Part shown: positions 1-7,786 of the stretch, one piece after another
Layout of the letters: each line of letters begins with the position of its first letter
How positions within the stretch are numbered: position 1 is the stretch's first letter
Source: Sulfurimonas sp.
GTDB taxonomy: Bacteria; Campylobacterota; Campylobacteria; Campylobacterales; Sulfurimonadaceae
Assembly (NCBI GenBank): GCA_021107375.1
Contig: JAIOSY010000175.1
Location: 1 to 7,871 of the forward strand
DNA: 7,871 nt
Reading direction: 5' to 3'
Notes under the pieces: model-generated
Told to the model about the DNA's origin: nothing
Database searches by the model: none
Seen by the model: the letters and a program-made list of their open reading frames with translations, nothing else
Made by a program: the position numbers and the translations under genes

Positions 1-17
1 ATTTACCCAAATTTTAA

Positions 18-45
18 TTTAAAAAACAATATCTTTAGATATAAT
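18..45 (+). promoter_or_regulatory. Putative sigma-70 promoter of the chemotaxis gene
   Basis: A perfect TATAAT -10 hexamer lies at 40-45. A weak -35-like TTTAAA sits at 18-23 with a 16-base spacer, matching four of six consensus bases. Poor -35 boxes are normal for the housekeeping sigma factor in Campylobacterota, so the call rests on the -10 box. Transcription would start near A52 and give a leader of about 29 bases that contains the ribosome binding site. The surroundings are very AT-rich, so a chance match is possible. The rest of positions 1-80 holds no gene I can support. Confidence 0.55.
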
Positions 46-67
46 ATTTTCAAAATTATATTTATAC

Positions 68-74
68 AAGAGGA
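68..74 (+). promoter_or_regulatory. Ribosome binding site for the chemotaxis gene
   Basis: AAGAGGA ends six bases before the ATG at 81. It is a good Shine-Dalgarno match at a normal distance and supports that start codon. It is the clearest ribosome binding site in the window; the genes at 4470 (-) and 4531 (+) have none. Confidence 0.75.
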
Positions 75-80
75 AAACAG

Positions 81-1670
81 ATGTTTGTATCAGTAAAATC
101 GAAAGTAATTGTATCTATCATAGGAATCAGTATTTTGGGATTAGTTGGGCTAAATGCTTACCTTTCCAATACTCTTCATTCACTCTCAAACAAAACTACA
201 AATCAAGCTCTATCGATGCTTAGTGAATCAATATTTCAAACAATGACTGGAAGCATGATGCTAGGCGATCCTCTTGTTGTTCAAGATGCTTTTAAAGCAG
301 CTAGATCTATAGATGGTATAGAATCTTTAGAGATTAGCAAATCAAAATCAGTTTTAGAAGTTTATGGGAAGGGTGAAGCATTTACTACAAATCCACTTAT
401 AATTGATGTATTAGAAAATAAAAATATCAAACTAATTGAAAAAAATGAAAATTCTCACCATACAATTAGAAAAATAATTCCAATGATTGCAGAGGCAAAA
501 TGTTTAACATGTCACTATAATGCAAAAGAGGGAGATGTACTTGGTGCAATGGATTTAGTTATGTCTCTTGATAAAATAGATGATGATATTCTTGAAACAG
601 AGATGATACTTTTAATTGCTCTTCTTGTTGCAATAATTGCTTTTGCTATTGTAGCATCTATCTTTTTTACTAAAGAGATTTTTAACCCATTAACTACACT
701 AAAGGATAGAACATCAGAACTTGTAAATGGAGATAAAGATTTAACTAAAAGATTAAAATATACTGCTGGAAATGAGTTTGGTGAAGCTGCTAATAAAGTA
801 AATAATTTTATAGAGATGATTCAAGGTACTATTAATGATGTTAAAGAACTTGGAAAACAAAACGAGTCTATAGCTAAAGAGATTCAACTCTCAAGTCATG
901 TTATTGCCGAATCTACAGAACAAGAAAAAAGGATAGTTGCCAAAACAACAAAAAGAAGTGAATCGATAAAACAACTACTAAATGAAGCTAATCAAACTGC
1001 CGAAGATACTTTAGAGATGGTTGAAAATGCTAATAATGATTTAAATGGTGCAAAAGAATCACTAAATTCACTAGGTGAAGAAGTTAACACTTTTGTTGAA
1101 GTTGAAAATGAATTAGCAGAGGAACTGACTAGTCTAAAAAACAATGCTGATCAAGTTAAAGATGTTTTAAATGTTATAAAAGATATAGCAGAACAAACTA
1201 ATCTACTCGCCTTAAATGCAGCGATTGAAGCGGCAAGAGCTGGTGAACATGGACGAGGATTTGCTGTTGTTGCTGATGAGGTAAGAAAACTTGCAGAGAG
1301 AACTCAAAAAAGTTTAACTGAAATAGATATGAGTGTTAGCACTATCGTTCAATCAGTTAATGATGTTAGTGACAAAATGAATCAAAATGCTAAAAAAATA
1401 GAAAATCTTTCAGATATATCTAACGAGGTAGAAGAAAAAATCGATATAACTTCACAAGCGATGGAAAACTCAAACCAAGCGGCATATAAAGCTAAAGAAG
1501 ACAATATTACTATGACAGCAGAGTTAGAAAATATCATTAAGAATATTATAGATATAGAGGCTTTATCTACTGCAAATGGAACAAGTGCACAAGATATAGA
1601 ATCTGATTTAGACAAACTAGTTCAAATAGCACAATCACTTCAAACTACCATAAACGAGTTTAACAGCTAG
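81..1670 (+). CDS. Methyl-accepting chemotaxis protein with periplasmic c-type heme sensor
   Basis: This is a 529-residue inner-membrane chemoreceptor. It has a short cytoplasmic N-terminus, a first membrane helix at about 8-28, a periplasmic sensor at about 29-174, a second helix at about 175-197, a HAMP linker at about 198-250 and a long coiled-coil signalling domain to the end. The conserved hairpin tip that contacts CheA and CheW is at about 371-408 ([20 protein letters not shown], then [18 protein letters not shown]). The periplasmic part contains CLTCH at residues 141-145 (bases 501-515), a CxxCH motif that binds heme c covalently. Related heme-containing receptors are known in Geobacter, so sensing of redox state or a heme ligand is a fair inference, but the stimulus is unknown. 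The heme's second axial ligand is not obvious; H126, H127 and M135 are nearby candidates. There is no C-terminal NWETF-type pentapeptide for tethering CheR/CheB. The start is fixed by a good Shine-Dalgarno at 68-74. No che gene is adjacent. The family is certain; the heme is likely. Confidence 0.95.
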   Translation: MFVSVKSKVIVSIIGISILGLVGLNAYLSNTLHSLSNKTTNQALSMLSESIFQTMTGSMMLGDPLVVQDAFKAARSIDGIESLEISKSKSVLEVYGKGEAFTTNPLIIDVLENKNIKLIEKNENSHHTIRKIIPMIAEAKCLTCHYNAKEGDVLGAMDLVMSLDKIDDDILETEMILLIALLVAIIAFAIVASIFFTKEIFNPLTTLKDRTSELVNGDKDLTKRLKYTAGNEFGEAANKVNNFIEMIQGTINDVKELGKQNESIAKEIQLSSHVIAESTEQEKRIVAKTTKRSESIKQLLNEANQTAEDTLEMVENANNDLNGAKESLNSLGEEVNTFVEVENELAEELTSLKNNADQVKDVLNVIKDIAEQTNLLALNAAIEAARAGEHGRGFAVVADEVRKLAERTQKSLTEIDMSVSTIVQSVNDVSDKMNQNAKKIENLSDISNEVEEKIDITSQAMENSNQAAYKAKEDNITMTAELENIIKNIIDIEALSTANGTSAQDIESDLDKLVQIAQSLQTTINEFNS

Positions 1671-1695
1671 GGCTAGAACTTTATCTTCTAGCTCT
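1669..1695. other. Inverted repeat spanning the two convergent gene ends
   Basis: Bases 1669-1678 can pair with 1686-1695: a 10-bp stem with one G-U pair (1671 with 1693) around a 7-base loop. The core is GCTAGAA against TTCTAGC. It includes the end of the chemotaxis stop codon and the last codons of the helicase, so both transcripts would carry it. Neither strand has a run of T directly after the stem, so it is not a classical intrinsic terminator. It could pause polymerase or protect 3' ends from both sides, or be chance. Confidence 0.35.
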
Positions 1696-4470
1696 TCGCC
1701 CATTATTTCTAGTATAATTTTTCTTAAAACATGACTGACAGATGTTATACTTACTATTTACAGGTAGAGGGGCATTACAAATACGGCACCTTTGAACAAA
1801 ATGACTTTGTTGAAGTGATTCCTCTATAAATTTATTTAAAACACCTCTTGATATACGAGCCTTTTGTGAATCTATAAAATAATCATTAAACCTATAACTA
1901 AGCCACAAATATAATGAAATCTCTTTTACCATATCTTCTGCTCTTAAAAGTTCATCCGTTGTTTGAGCATACTCGCCAACAAGAACAGGTGGTGTATAGC
2001 TAGCTGGAACTTTATTTTGAAGTGCAACAATATAACTCTCATATGCAGAGATAATATATGGTGATTTTAAAGTGAGTGGTGCACATGCCAAATGATATTT
2101 TGTAGCAATATCCAAATCATATTTATCAACTATATCAGCAGCCTCAAGCATATCATCTAAATTTGAGGCATGAAATGGTCCATTAAACTCCATATTATCA
2201 CCAAAAAACTTTAAAATTTCTAGTAAAGAGTTCTCCTCTAAAATAGTCCCAACAAGTTTTATATGCTCCATATTTGCCATAACTTTAAATGGTATAGTGA
2301 TAGTTTTCGCCGCTTTATGAAAGTTCTTTTTTACTATCTTTAAAGTTTCTGGATTTAATGCACCTACAAAACCCTCTTCATTTAGCCCATATCTTCCAGC
2401 TCGACCAGAGATTTGATGAACCTCTGATGGATGTAGATTTCTTTGTGAAACTCCATCAAATTTTTCAGCCTTAGAAAAAAGTAAAGTTTTTATGGGTAGA
2501 TTCATCCCCATTGCAATAGCATCTGTTGCTATTAAAATTTCAGTTTCACCCTCTCTAAATCTTCTAGCTTCCTCTCTTCTTACCTCTGGTGAAAGATTTC
2601 CATAAACAACACTTACACTAAAAAATTTTGAAAAGTTTTGTTTTAATCTTAAAACATCTTTTCTACTAAAAGCGATTATGGCAGTACCTGCTTCAACATC
2701 TTGAGGGTTAGTTGATGTATCTAAAAGTGTAAGTGGATTTTTTCTCTCAAACTCAATTATCTCAAGCTCTTCACCAAGATACTCAGCAAGTGCAACAACA
2801 GCATCTTTAGAGTTAGGTGAGCCAGTCATAATAATCTCTTTTGCTGGCGAGCCGATAATAGCATTTGCCCATGCCCAACCGCGGTCCCTATCATCTATCA
2901 TCTGAACCTCATCAATAACACAAACATCAACATCAACTTCAAAGTTCAACATCTCAATAGTTGAACTTATATGTGTTGCATCATCATCTAAAATCTGCTC
3001 CTCACCAGTGATAAGTGAAGCACTTACCCCATGCTCCTTTAAACCCTCATAACCCTCTAGTGCAAGAAGTCTTAAAGGTGCAAGATAGTAGCCAGTATCA
3101 GCCTCTTCTAATCTTTTCATAGCCTGATAAGTTTTACCACTATTTGTGGGACCGATATGTAAAGTGAGTTTTCGTCTCATCTCTCTAGCTAAGGGAAATA
3201 GATTTTTAAAATCTCGAATAGTTCTAGCTAAAAGTGCATGACGCTGTTTTTTCACAAGCTGTTCTTGAATATTGTATATAAAAATTCGTGTTGTTTTTTT
3301 AACTATTTTTGGAGTAATAATTAAAGATTTTGGCATCAACTCGACTAAAAATTCATACACTTTTTGATGAAGCTCTTCATCGCTAAAATGAAGTAAAGTA
3401 GCATAGTTTCCACATGCCAGAACCAACTCATTTAACTCATCTAAAAAACTCTCTTCCTGCTCTTTTTTAGCATTTAAAAGCACCTCAGAAAACTCTAATG
3501 CCTCAGAGTTCCAGATAGATTCTAACAAGCCATTTAACTCAATATGTAACTCCAAAATATATGGCAGGTGAATATCTGAAAATGGAAGTTTTATAGATTC
3601 ATGTACTCGAACTAAAACCTCTTGCTCGTGTAAAACTAAATTCTCAACATCTAAACTTATCTCTATTAAACTACGAAGTATCGCAGCTTTTAAAACAGGA
3701 TAATCTAGTTTAGTTTTTGGTGGATTTGCTCTAAGTGAACCCTCTATCTCTTTATCTGTCAAATAGGGATGTGGAATTTGTAATTCTCTTATAAAATTTT
3801 CTATACCTCTTTGTTTTAACTCTACTATCTTCTCTTTATCGTTAGATATTTTTTCAAATATCTCCTCAAATTCAGCATTTTGAAGATATTCAATTTCATA
3901 TGGTTTAGTATTAAGTGTAAGTATCTTATGAAAATGTTGAGCAAAAATTTTATATCGAAGAGAAGCATTAAACTCTAAAGAGTCATCAATATCAAAAACC
4001 CCATCAAGAGCCTTTTGCAGTTTATCTTTTTTCTCTTGTATTCTAATATGGCGAAGCTTAGCCTCTATTTTTGTAATGGTAATTTTTTTGCTTCTCATCC
4101 CAATAAACGAGTCGATTAAAAGAGCCTCTTCATAGGCGTTTACATCTAACTCTGAGATAAGTTCCTCAAGTTTTTCATGTCTATCCAACTCAATCTTTTT
4201 TGGTCTATCTGATGGATATATAATCTCATTTGCTATAAAAAAGTTAAGAATATCTTGACGATAATCACTGTCTGCTTCACTCCAAAGCATTCTTGCAGTT
4301 TTTACCATAACCTCTTTAGAAAATTCAATATCATATATCCCTAAAGTATGAAACAGTTCGCTCAATACTTCAGACTCAACTCTCTGGACCCCAACATCAA
4401 AAGGGTCATCATCAAAATATTTTCTAATTCTTTGGTTTATTTTAGTATTTTTTTTATTTTTCTTTCCCAT
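1681..4470 (-). CDS. Suv3-like DExH-box RNA helicase with C-terminal zinc ribbon
   Basis: A 929-residue cytoplasmic superfamily 2 helicase, probably unwinding RNA with ATP. The motifs are complete: Walker A GPTNSGKT at 440-447, motif Ia APLRLLAL at 464-471, DEVQ at 520-523 followed by GWAW at 531-534, TGSP at 549-552, AFSR at 600-603, ATDAIAMGMNLP at 648-659 and QISGRAGR at 686-693. The wording of the Walker A, DEVQ-GWAW and QISGRAGR motifs is typical of Suv3, the mitochondrial degradosome helicase, and YLWLSYRF at about 854-861 resembles the Suv3 C-terminal domain. Two parts stand out. About 430 N-terminal residues, charged and probably helical, match nothing I recognise. The C-terminus has four cysteines (C895, C898, C911, C914) forming a likely zinc ribbon, then an arginine-rich tail suited to nucleic-acid binding. 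The ATG at 4470 is the first possible start, with an in-frame TAG 15 bases upstream. No Shine-Dalgarno precedes it; a -10-like box lies five bases away. It converges with the chemotaxis gene. The helicase family is firm; a role in RNA decay or ribosome assembly is inference. Confidence 0.93.
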   Translation of the reverse strand: MGKKNKKNTKINQRIRKYFDDDPFDVGVQRVESEVLSELFHTLGIYDIEFSKEVMVKTARMLWSEADSDYRQDILNFFIANEIIYPSDRPKKIELDRHEKLEELISELDVNAYEEALLIDSFIGMRSKKITITKIEAKLRHIRIQEKKDKLQKALDGVFDIDDSLEFNASLRYKIFAQHFHKILTLNTKPYEIEYLQNAEFEEIFEKISNDKEKIVELKQRGIENFIRELQIPHPYLTDKEIEGSLRANPPKTKLDYPVLKAAILRSLIEISLDVENLVLHEQEVLVRVHESIKLPFSDIHLPYILELHIELNGLLESIWNSEALEFSEVLLNAKKEQEESFLDELNELVLACGNYATLLHFSDEELHQKVYEFLVELMPKSLIITPKIVKKTTRIFIYNIQEQLVKKQRHALLARTIRDFKNLFPLAREMRRKLTLHIGPTNSGKTYQAMKRLEEADTGYYLAPLRLLALEGYEGLKEHGVSASLITGEEQILDDDATHISSTIEMLNFEVDVDVCVIDEVQMIDDRDRGWAWANAIIGSPAKEIIMTGSPNSKDAVVALAEYLGEELEIIEFERKNPLTLLDTSTNPQDVEAGTAIIAFSRKDVLRLKQNFSKFFSVSVVYGNLSPEVRREEARRFREGETEILIATDAIAMGMNLPIKTLLFSKAEKFDGVSQRNLHPSEVHQISGRAGRYGLNEEGFVGALNPETLKIVKKNFHKAAKTITIPFKVMANMEHIKLVGTILEENSLLEILKFFGDNMEFNGPFHASNLDDMLEAADIVDKYDLDIATKYHLACAPLTLKSPYIISAYESYIVALQNKVPASYTPPVLVGEYAQTTDELLRAEDMVKEISLYLWLSYRFNDYFIDSQKARISRGVLNKFIEESLQQSHFVQRCRICNAPLPVNSKYNICQSCFKKNYTRNNGRRARR

Positions 4471-4475
4471 GTGAA

Positions 4476-4481
4476 ATTGTA
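4476..4481 (-). promoter_or_regulatory. Putative -10 box of the helicase gene, leaderless type
   Basis: Read on the minus strand, the hexamer is TACAAT, preceded by TTTTAGC, a T-rich lead-in common at Campylobacterota promoters. Only five bases separate it from the ATG at 4470, so transcription would begin at or within a base or two of the start codon. The lack of any Shine-Dalgarno fits a leaderless mRNA. No convincing -35 box is visible. The alternative is that the true promoter lies further back, beneath the divergent gene's start. Confidence 0.45.
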
Positions 4482-4515
4482 GCTAAAAGGAGTTAAGAGT
4501 ACCTCTAAATAATTA

Positions 4516-4524
4516 TGATAAAAT
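4516..4524 (+). promoter_or_regulatory. Putative extended -10 promoter of the sensor operon, leaderless type
   Basis: TGATAAAAT is an extended -10 element: TG, one base, then the hexamer TAAAAT at 4519-4524. Six bases separate the hexamer from the ATG at 4531, so the standard spacing puts the first transcribed base exactly on the A of the start codon. No Shine-Dalgarno precedes that ATG, as expected for a leaderless mRNA. An overlapping TATGAT at 4514-4519 would start transcription only a few bases earlier. No good -35 box is seen. This promoter probably drives all plus-strand genes from 4531 to the right edge. Confidence 0.5.
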
Positions 4525-4530
4525 TCTATA

Positions 4531-6918
4531 ATGAAAAAGCTCTTTATAATTTTTATATTATTACAAACAATTTTATTTGCAGATGCCGAGCCTTTGCAAA
4601 AAATCAAACTCCAACTTCAATGGAAATATCAGTTTGAATTTGCTGGGTTCATTATGGCAAAAGAGATGGGTTATTATAAAGATGTGGGACTTAATGTTGA
4701 GCTGATCGAATATAAAAACGGTATGAATGTAATTAAAGAACTTGAAGAAAAAAGAGTTGATTATGCTGTAACAAATTCTATCATCTCTTATAAAAATAAT
4801 AAACTATCCAAAGTAACTCTACTTGCTACATATTTTCAAAGATCACCTTTGATTATGATTACTCAAAAAAATATAAAATCAATTTTAAACTTACAAAATA
4901 AAAAAATTATGATTAGTTCTAATGATCAATTTAATAGCACTTTAACAACTCTACTTAACTACTTTAATATTGGGATTCAAAACAATACCTTTGTTGAACC
5001 AACTTATAATATTGATGATTTTATAAATAAAAAAGTTGATGCTTCTACAGCCTTTCGTTCAAATGAACTCTATCTACTTGATAAAAAAAAGATTCAATAC
5101 AACATTATTGACCCAGTTGAGTATGGATTTCCAACAACGGGAAATAATACATTTACTACTTATGAAAAAGTAAAAGACAAACCCCAAGAGGTAAAAAACT
5201 TTTTATCAGCAACAAAAAAAGGGTGGGAATATGCTCTTAAAAACATAGAAGAGGTAGCCAAACTTATACATACAAAATATCAACCAAACAAATCATTAGA
5301 ACATCTTATTTATGAAGGTAAAATAGTTAAAGAGCTTATGCTCCTTGATTTATATGAGATAGGAGAGATAAATAAAGAGTTTGTTTTAAGAGCATATAAA
5401 CAACTAATTAAAAATAATAAATTAGATAAAGATCAGATGCCAAATAAACTTATACTAGATAAAACAGATTTAAATCAATGGATTAAACAAAAATATATAG
5501 AAGAAACCCAAAATACTATAGCTTTGATTATAGGTCTTTTTCTATTTTTAATCATAATCCTACTGCTTATTTGGTCACTTAAGATGAAAAAAGAGATAAA
5601 ACGACGAAAGATAGCAGAAAAAGAGTTAAAATATCTAGCTGAGCATGATCCTCTTACTAATCTCCCTAATCGTATTTTATTTACAGATAGATTAAAACAA
5701 GCTATAAAAAATGCAACAAGATATAGCGAAAATATAGCTGTTCTTTTTATTGATTTAGACCATTTTAAAAATATTAACGACTCATTAGGACATAATGCTG
5801 GTGATATACTTCTACAAACAATATCAAAAAGATTAAATAACTCTATTCGTAAAAGTGATACAGTTGCAAGACTTGGTGGCGATGAATTTAGTGTCATTCT
5901 TGATCACTTTAGTCATATCGATACCATCAAATCAGTAGTAAACAATATAATTAACTCCGTAAAAGAACCTATATATATCAATAACCAAAAGATTTATACA
6001 ACACTAAGTCTTGGAGTATCAATATATCCACAAGATGGTATAGACACTGAAACTCTTATAAAAAATGCTGATATTGCTATGTATAAAGCAAAAGATAATG
6101 GTCGAAACAACTACCAATTTTATGCACAAAACATGTCCAAAAAAGCCTATGAAAGAGTAATTTTAGAAAATCAACTTCGTCAATCTATAAAATTAAAAGA
6201 GATGGAGGTTTATTACCAATTACAAATAGATGCTAAAGACGACAGCATAATTGGTATGGAAGCCTTAGTTCGTTGGAATCATCCAAATATGGGTCTTGTA
6301 TCCCCTAATATTTTCATCTCTCTTGCTGAAGATATTGGTTTTATTATTGAACTAGATGAATGGGTTACAAAAGAAGCTATTTTACAATTTAAACAATGGT
6401 ATTTAGATGGATTAAATCCAGGAATTCTTTCTCTAAACCTATCAATACAAAGAGTTGAGCAAGATGGCTTTATCTCAAGTATAGAAAATATACTAAATAG
6501 CAATCTTCTTGCAACAAAATATCTCTCTTTTGAGATAACAGAAACTAAAATAATGAAAAATCCTGAAAAATCGATAGAAACTTTAAATAAACTACATAAA
6601 CTAGGAATAAAACTTTCAATAGATGATTTTGGAACAGGACATTCATCTCTTTCATATCTTAAAAAACTACCAATCGATAAGCTAAAAATAGACCGTTCAT
6701 TCATCAAAGATATTCCAAAAGATTTAGATGATATGGAGATTACAAAAACAATTATTGCAATGGCAAAAAATTTAAATCTTAATGTGATTGCAGAGGGTGT
6801 TGAGACTAAGGAACAAAAAGATTTCTTAGTTCAAAATGCTTGTCATGAGATTCAAGGTTATTTATACCACAAACCATCTCCAGCAGATAAAATAAAACAA
6901 ATACTACAAGGAAAATAA
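4531..6918 (+). CDS. NMT1/THI5-like substrate-binding sensor fused to GGDEF and EAL domains
   Basis: A 795-residue membrane-anchored c-di-GMP enzyme. A signal peptide covers residues 1-19 (ADA before the likely cut). Residues about 24-320 form a periplasmic substrate-binding domain of the NMT1/THI5 type, opening with KIKLQLQWKYQFEFAGF and then KEMGYYKDVGLNVEL. One membrane helix lies at about 329-349, then a short charged linker leads straight into GGDEF (about 366-530) and EAL (about 540-790) with no PAS or HAMP between. The cyclase signature GGDEF is at 449-453 (bases 5875-5889), the metal-binding DLDHFKNIND at 408-417, and the product-inhibition RxxD site at R440-D443. The phosphodiesterase has EALVRW at 577-582, N636, E668, DDFGTG at 698-703, K719, E755 and QGY at 775-777. 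Both activities therefore look intact, and which one dominates cannot be read from sequence. The ligand is unknown; relatives bind thiamine precursors, sulfonates or other small organics. The likely role is to sense a periplasmic ligand and set c-di-GMP, hence attachment versus motility. It heads an operon with the genes at 6924 and 7787. Confidence 0.95.
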   Translation: MKKLFIIFILLQTILFADAEPLQKIKLQLQWKYQFEFAGFIMAKEMGYYKDVGLNVELIEYKNGMNVIKELEEKRVDYAVTNSIISYKNNKLSKVTLLATYFQRSPLIMITQKNIKSILNLQNKKIMISSNDQFNSTLTTLLNYFNIGIQNNTFVEPTYNIDDFINKKVDASTAFRSNELYLLDKKKIQYNIIDPVEYGFPTTGNNTFTTYEKVKDKPQEVKNFLSATKKGWEYALKNIEEVAKLIHTKYQPNKSLEHLIYEGKIVKELMLLDLYEIGEINKEFVLRAYKQLIKNNKLDKDQMPNKLILDKTDLNQWIKQKYIEETQNTIALIIGLFLFLIIILLLIWSLKMKKEIKRRKIAEKELKYLAEHDPLTNLPNRILFTDRLKQAIKNATRYSENIAVLFIDLDHFKNINDSLGHNAGDILLQTISKRLNNSIRKSDTVARLGGDEFSVILDHFSHIDTIKSVVNNIINSVKEPIYINNQKIYTTLSLGVSIYPQDGIDTETLIKNADIAMYKAKDNGRNNYQFYAQNMSKKAYERVILENQLRQSIKLKEMEVYYQLQIDAKDDSIIGMEALVRWNHPNMGLVSPNIFISLAEDIGFIIELDEWVTKEAILQFKQWYLDGLNPGILSLNLSIQRVEQDGFISSIENILNSNLLATKYLSFEITETKIMKNPEKSIETLNKLHKLGIKLSIDDFGTGHSSLSYLKKLPIDKLKIDRSFIKDIPKDLDDMEITKTIIAMAKNLNLNVIAEGVETKEQKDFLVQNACHEIQGYLYHKPSPADKIKQILQGK
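6908..6912 (+). promoter_or_regulatory. Ribosome binding site for the outer-membrane protein gene
   Basis: AAGGA lies inside the last codons of the upstream gene, 11 bases before the ATG at 6924. This is a little further than ideal. With only five bases between the upstream stop and this start, reinitiation by terminating ribosomes probably helps translation. Confidence 0.5.
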
Positions 6919-6923
6919 AACAA

Positions 6924-7784
6924 ATGCAAAAAACCATACTACTACTTTTTACAATAAGTACAGCCCTACTAGCTGAACTATCAGAGACTATTCACTCAAG
7001 TTTCTCTACTTATTATGAAACTAGAAGCTTTTCAAACTCTGTACAAAAAGAAGATGCTACTGTTTATGGTATCGGTGCGGATATTCACCTTAATAACTCA
7101 ACATACAAAATCACTTATGAAAAAGCCAGTACAAATACTAAGCAACCTCCACTAACAAAAGATTTACATGTTGATAAACTATTTTTAAAGTATGGATATA
7201 AACTAAACAAAGATTTTATGATAAATTTCAACTATATAAATATCATGAATGATAATCTTGCTCTAACAGATGAAGGTAAAGCCTATGGAGTTGGTTTAAC
7301 TTATCATCCAAACAAAAAATTAACTACAAACTTTACACAATTTTATTCCAACTATGAAGATTTTAGTGCTCATCAAAGTGATTTAAGAGTTGATTTTAAA
7401 ATAAAAATAAATGATATAAAAATGAAGATTAGTTCTATTACAAAATACATAAACATAAATGAAAAAAACAAAACAACTTGGACTAAAAATGCAAAAGATC
7501 ATTATCTGACAACTGGACTAAAAATTCATTCACACTACAAAAGCTACCATCTTGGAGCAGGTGTTTTCTTTGGAAAAAGAGTTTTTGCTATCATGAATGA
7601 TGGATTTAAAATCCAACACCACGCTATGGAATTTGATAGAACTTATGCGATAGGTGTAGGTAAAAGCATAAATAATTTTATATTTAGAACCCAATACATC
7701 TACCAAAGAGCAATAGAATTACCTATGCTAAATAGCAATGTAAAAGTTAAAATTTTGCGTTTAATTGCGAACTATAAGTTTTAA
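6924..7784 (+). CDS. Predicted outer-membrane beta-barrel protein, function unknown
   Basis: A 286-residue exported protein that I cannot assign to a named family. Residues 1-17 form a clear signal peptide ending in LLA before ELSE. The mature part is a run of short strands with alternating polar and hydrophobic residues, for example VYGIGADIHL (47-56), STYKITYE (59-66) and FMINFNYINI (98-107), and it ends in phenylalanine (LRLIANYKF), the usual C-terminal signal for barrel insertion by BAM. The size suits a barrel of roughly 12-14 strands; a porin-like or substrate-specific channel is possible. A stretch at about 193-237 is rich in histidine with some methionine (H193, H202, H204, H209, M224, H232, H233, M235), which might bind metal or be incidental. 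It begins five bases after the c-di-GMP sensor gene and ends two bases before the next exported protein, so it is surely co-transcribed. Envelope location is fairly sure; the substrate is unknown. Confidence 0.8.
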   Translation: MQKTILLLFTISTALLAELSETIHSSFSTYYETRSFSNSVQKEDATVYGIGADIHLNNSTYKITYEKASTNTKQPPLTKDLHVDKLFLKYGYKLNKDFMINFNYINIMNDNLALTDEGKAYGVGLTYHPNKKLTTNFTQFYSNYEDFSAHQSDLRVDFKIKINDIKMKISSITKYININEKNKTTWTKNAKDHYLTTGLKIHSHYKSYHLGAGVFFGKRVFAIMNDGFKIQHHAMEFDRTYAIGVGKSINNFIFRTQYIYQRAIELPMLNSNVKVKILRLIANYKF

Positions 7785-7786
7785 AA

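Noticed and set aside
1382..1615. Minus-strand open frame of 77 codons inside the chemotaxis gene
   Set aside because: It lies opposite the coiled-coil coding sequence, has low-complexity hydrophobic composition, no ribosome binding site, and no recognisable domain. The plus-strand protein is unmistakable.
4441..4466. T-rich run as an intrinsic terminator
   Set aside because: It is the antisense of the lysine- and asparagine-rich first codons of the helicase, and no GC-rich stem precedes it.
4486..4492. Plus-strand AAAGGAG in the intergenic gap as a ribosome binding site
   Set aside because: It is 38 bases from the ATG at 4531 and is followed at once by an in-frame stop in nearby frames. 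No start codon sits at a usable distance, and it lies upstream of the likely transcription start.
4515..4640. Short open frame from the ATG at 4515, overlapping the sensor gene out of frame
   Set aside because: It has no ribosome binding site, overlaps the promoter element, and runs about 40 codons across the clear signal-peptide coding sequence of the real gene.
5475..5897. Minus-strand open frame of 140 codons opposite the membrane helix and GGDEF region
   Set aside because: Its translation is the antisense of conserved GGDEF motifs and shows no domain of its own.
6279..6707. Minus-strand open frame of 142 codons opposite the EAL domain
   Set aside because: It mirrors the conserved EAL coding sequence and has no start signals or recognisable motifs.
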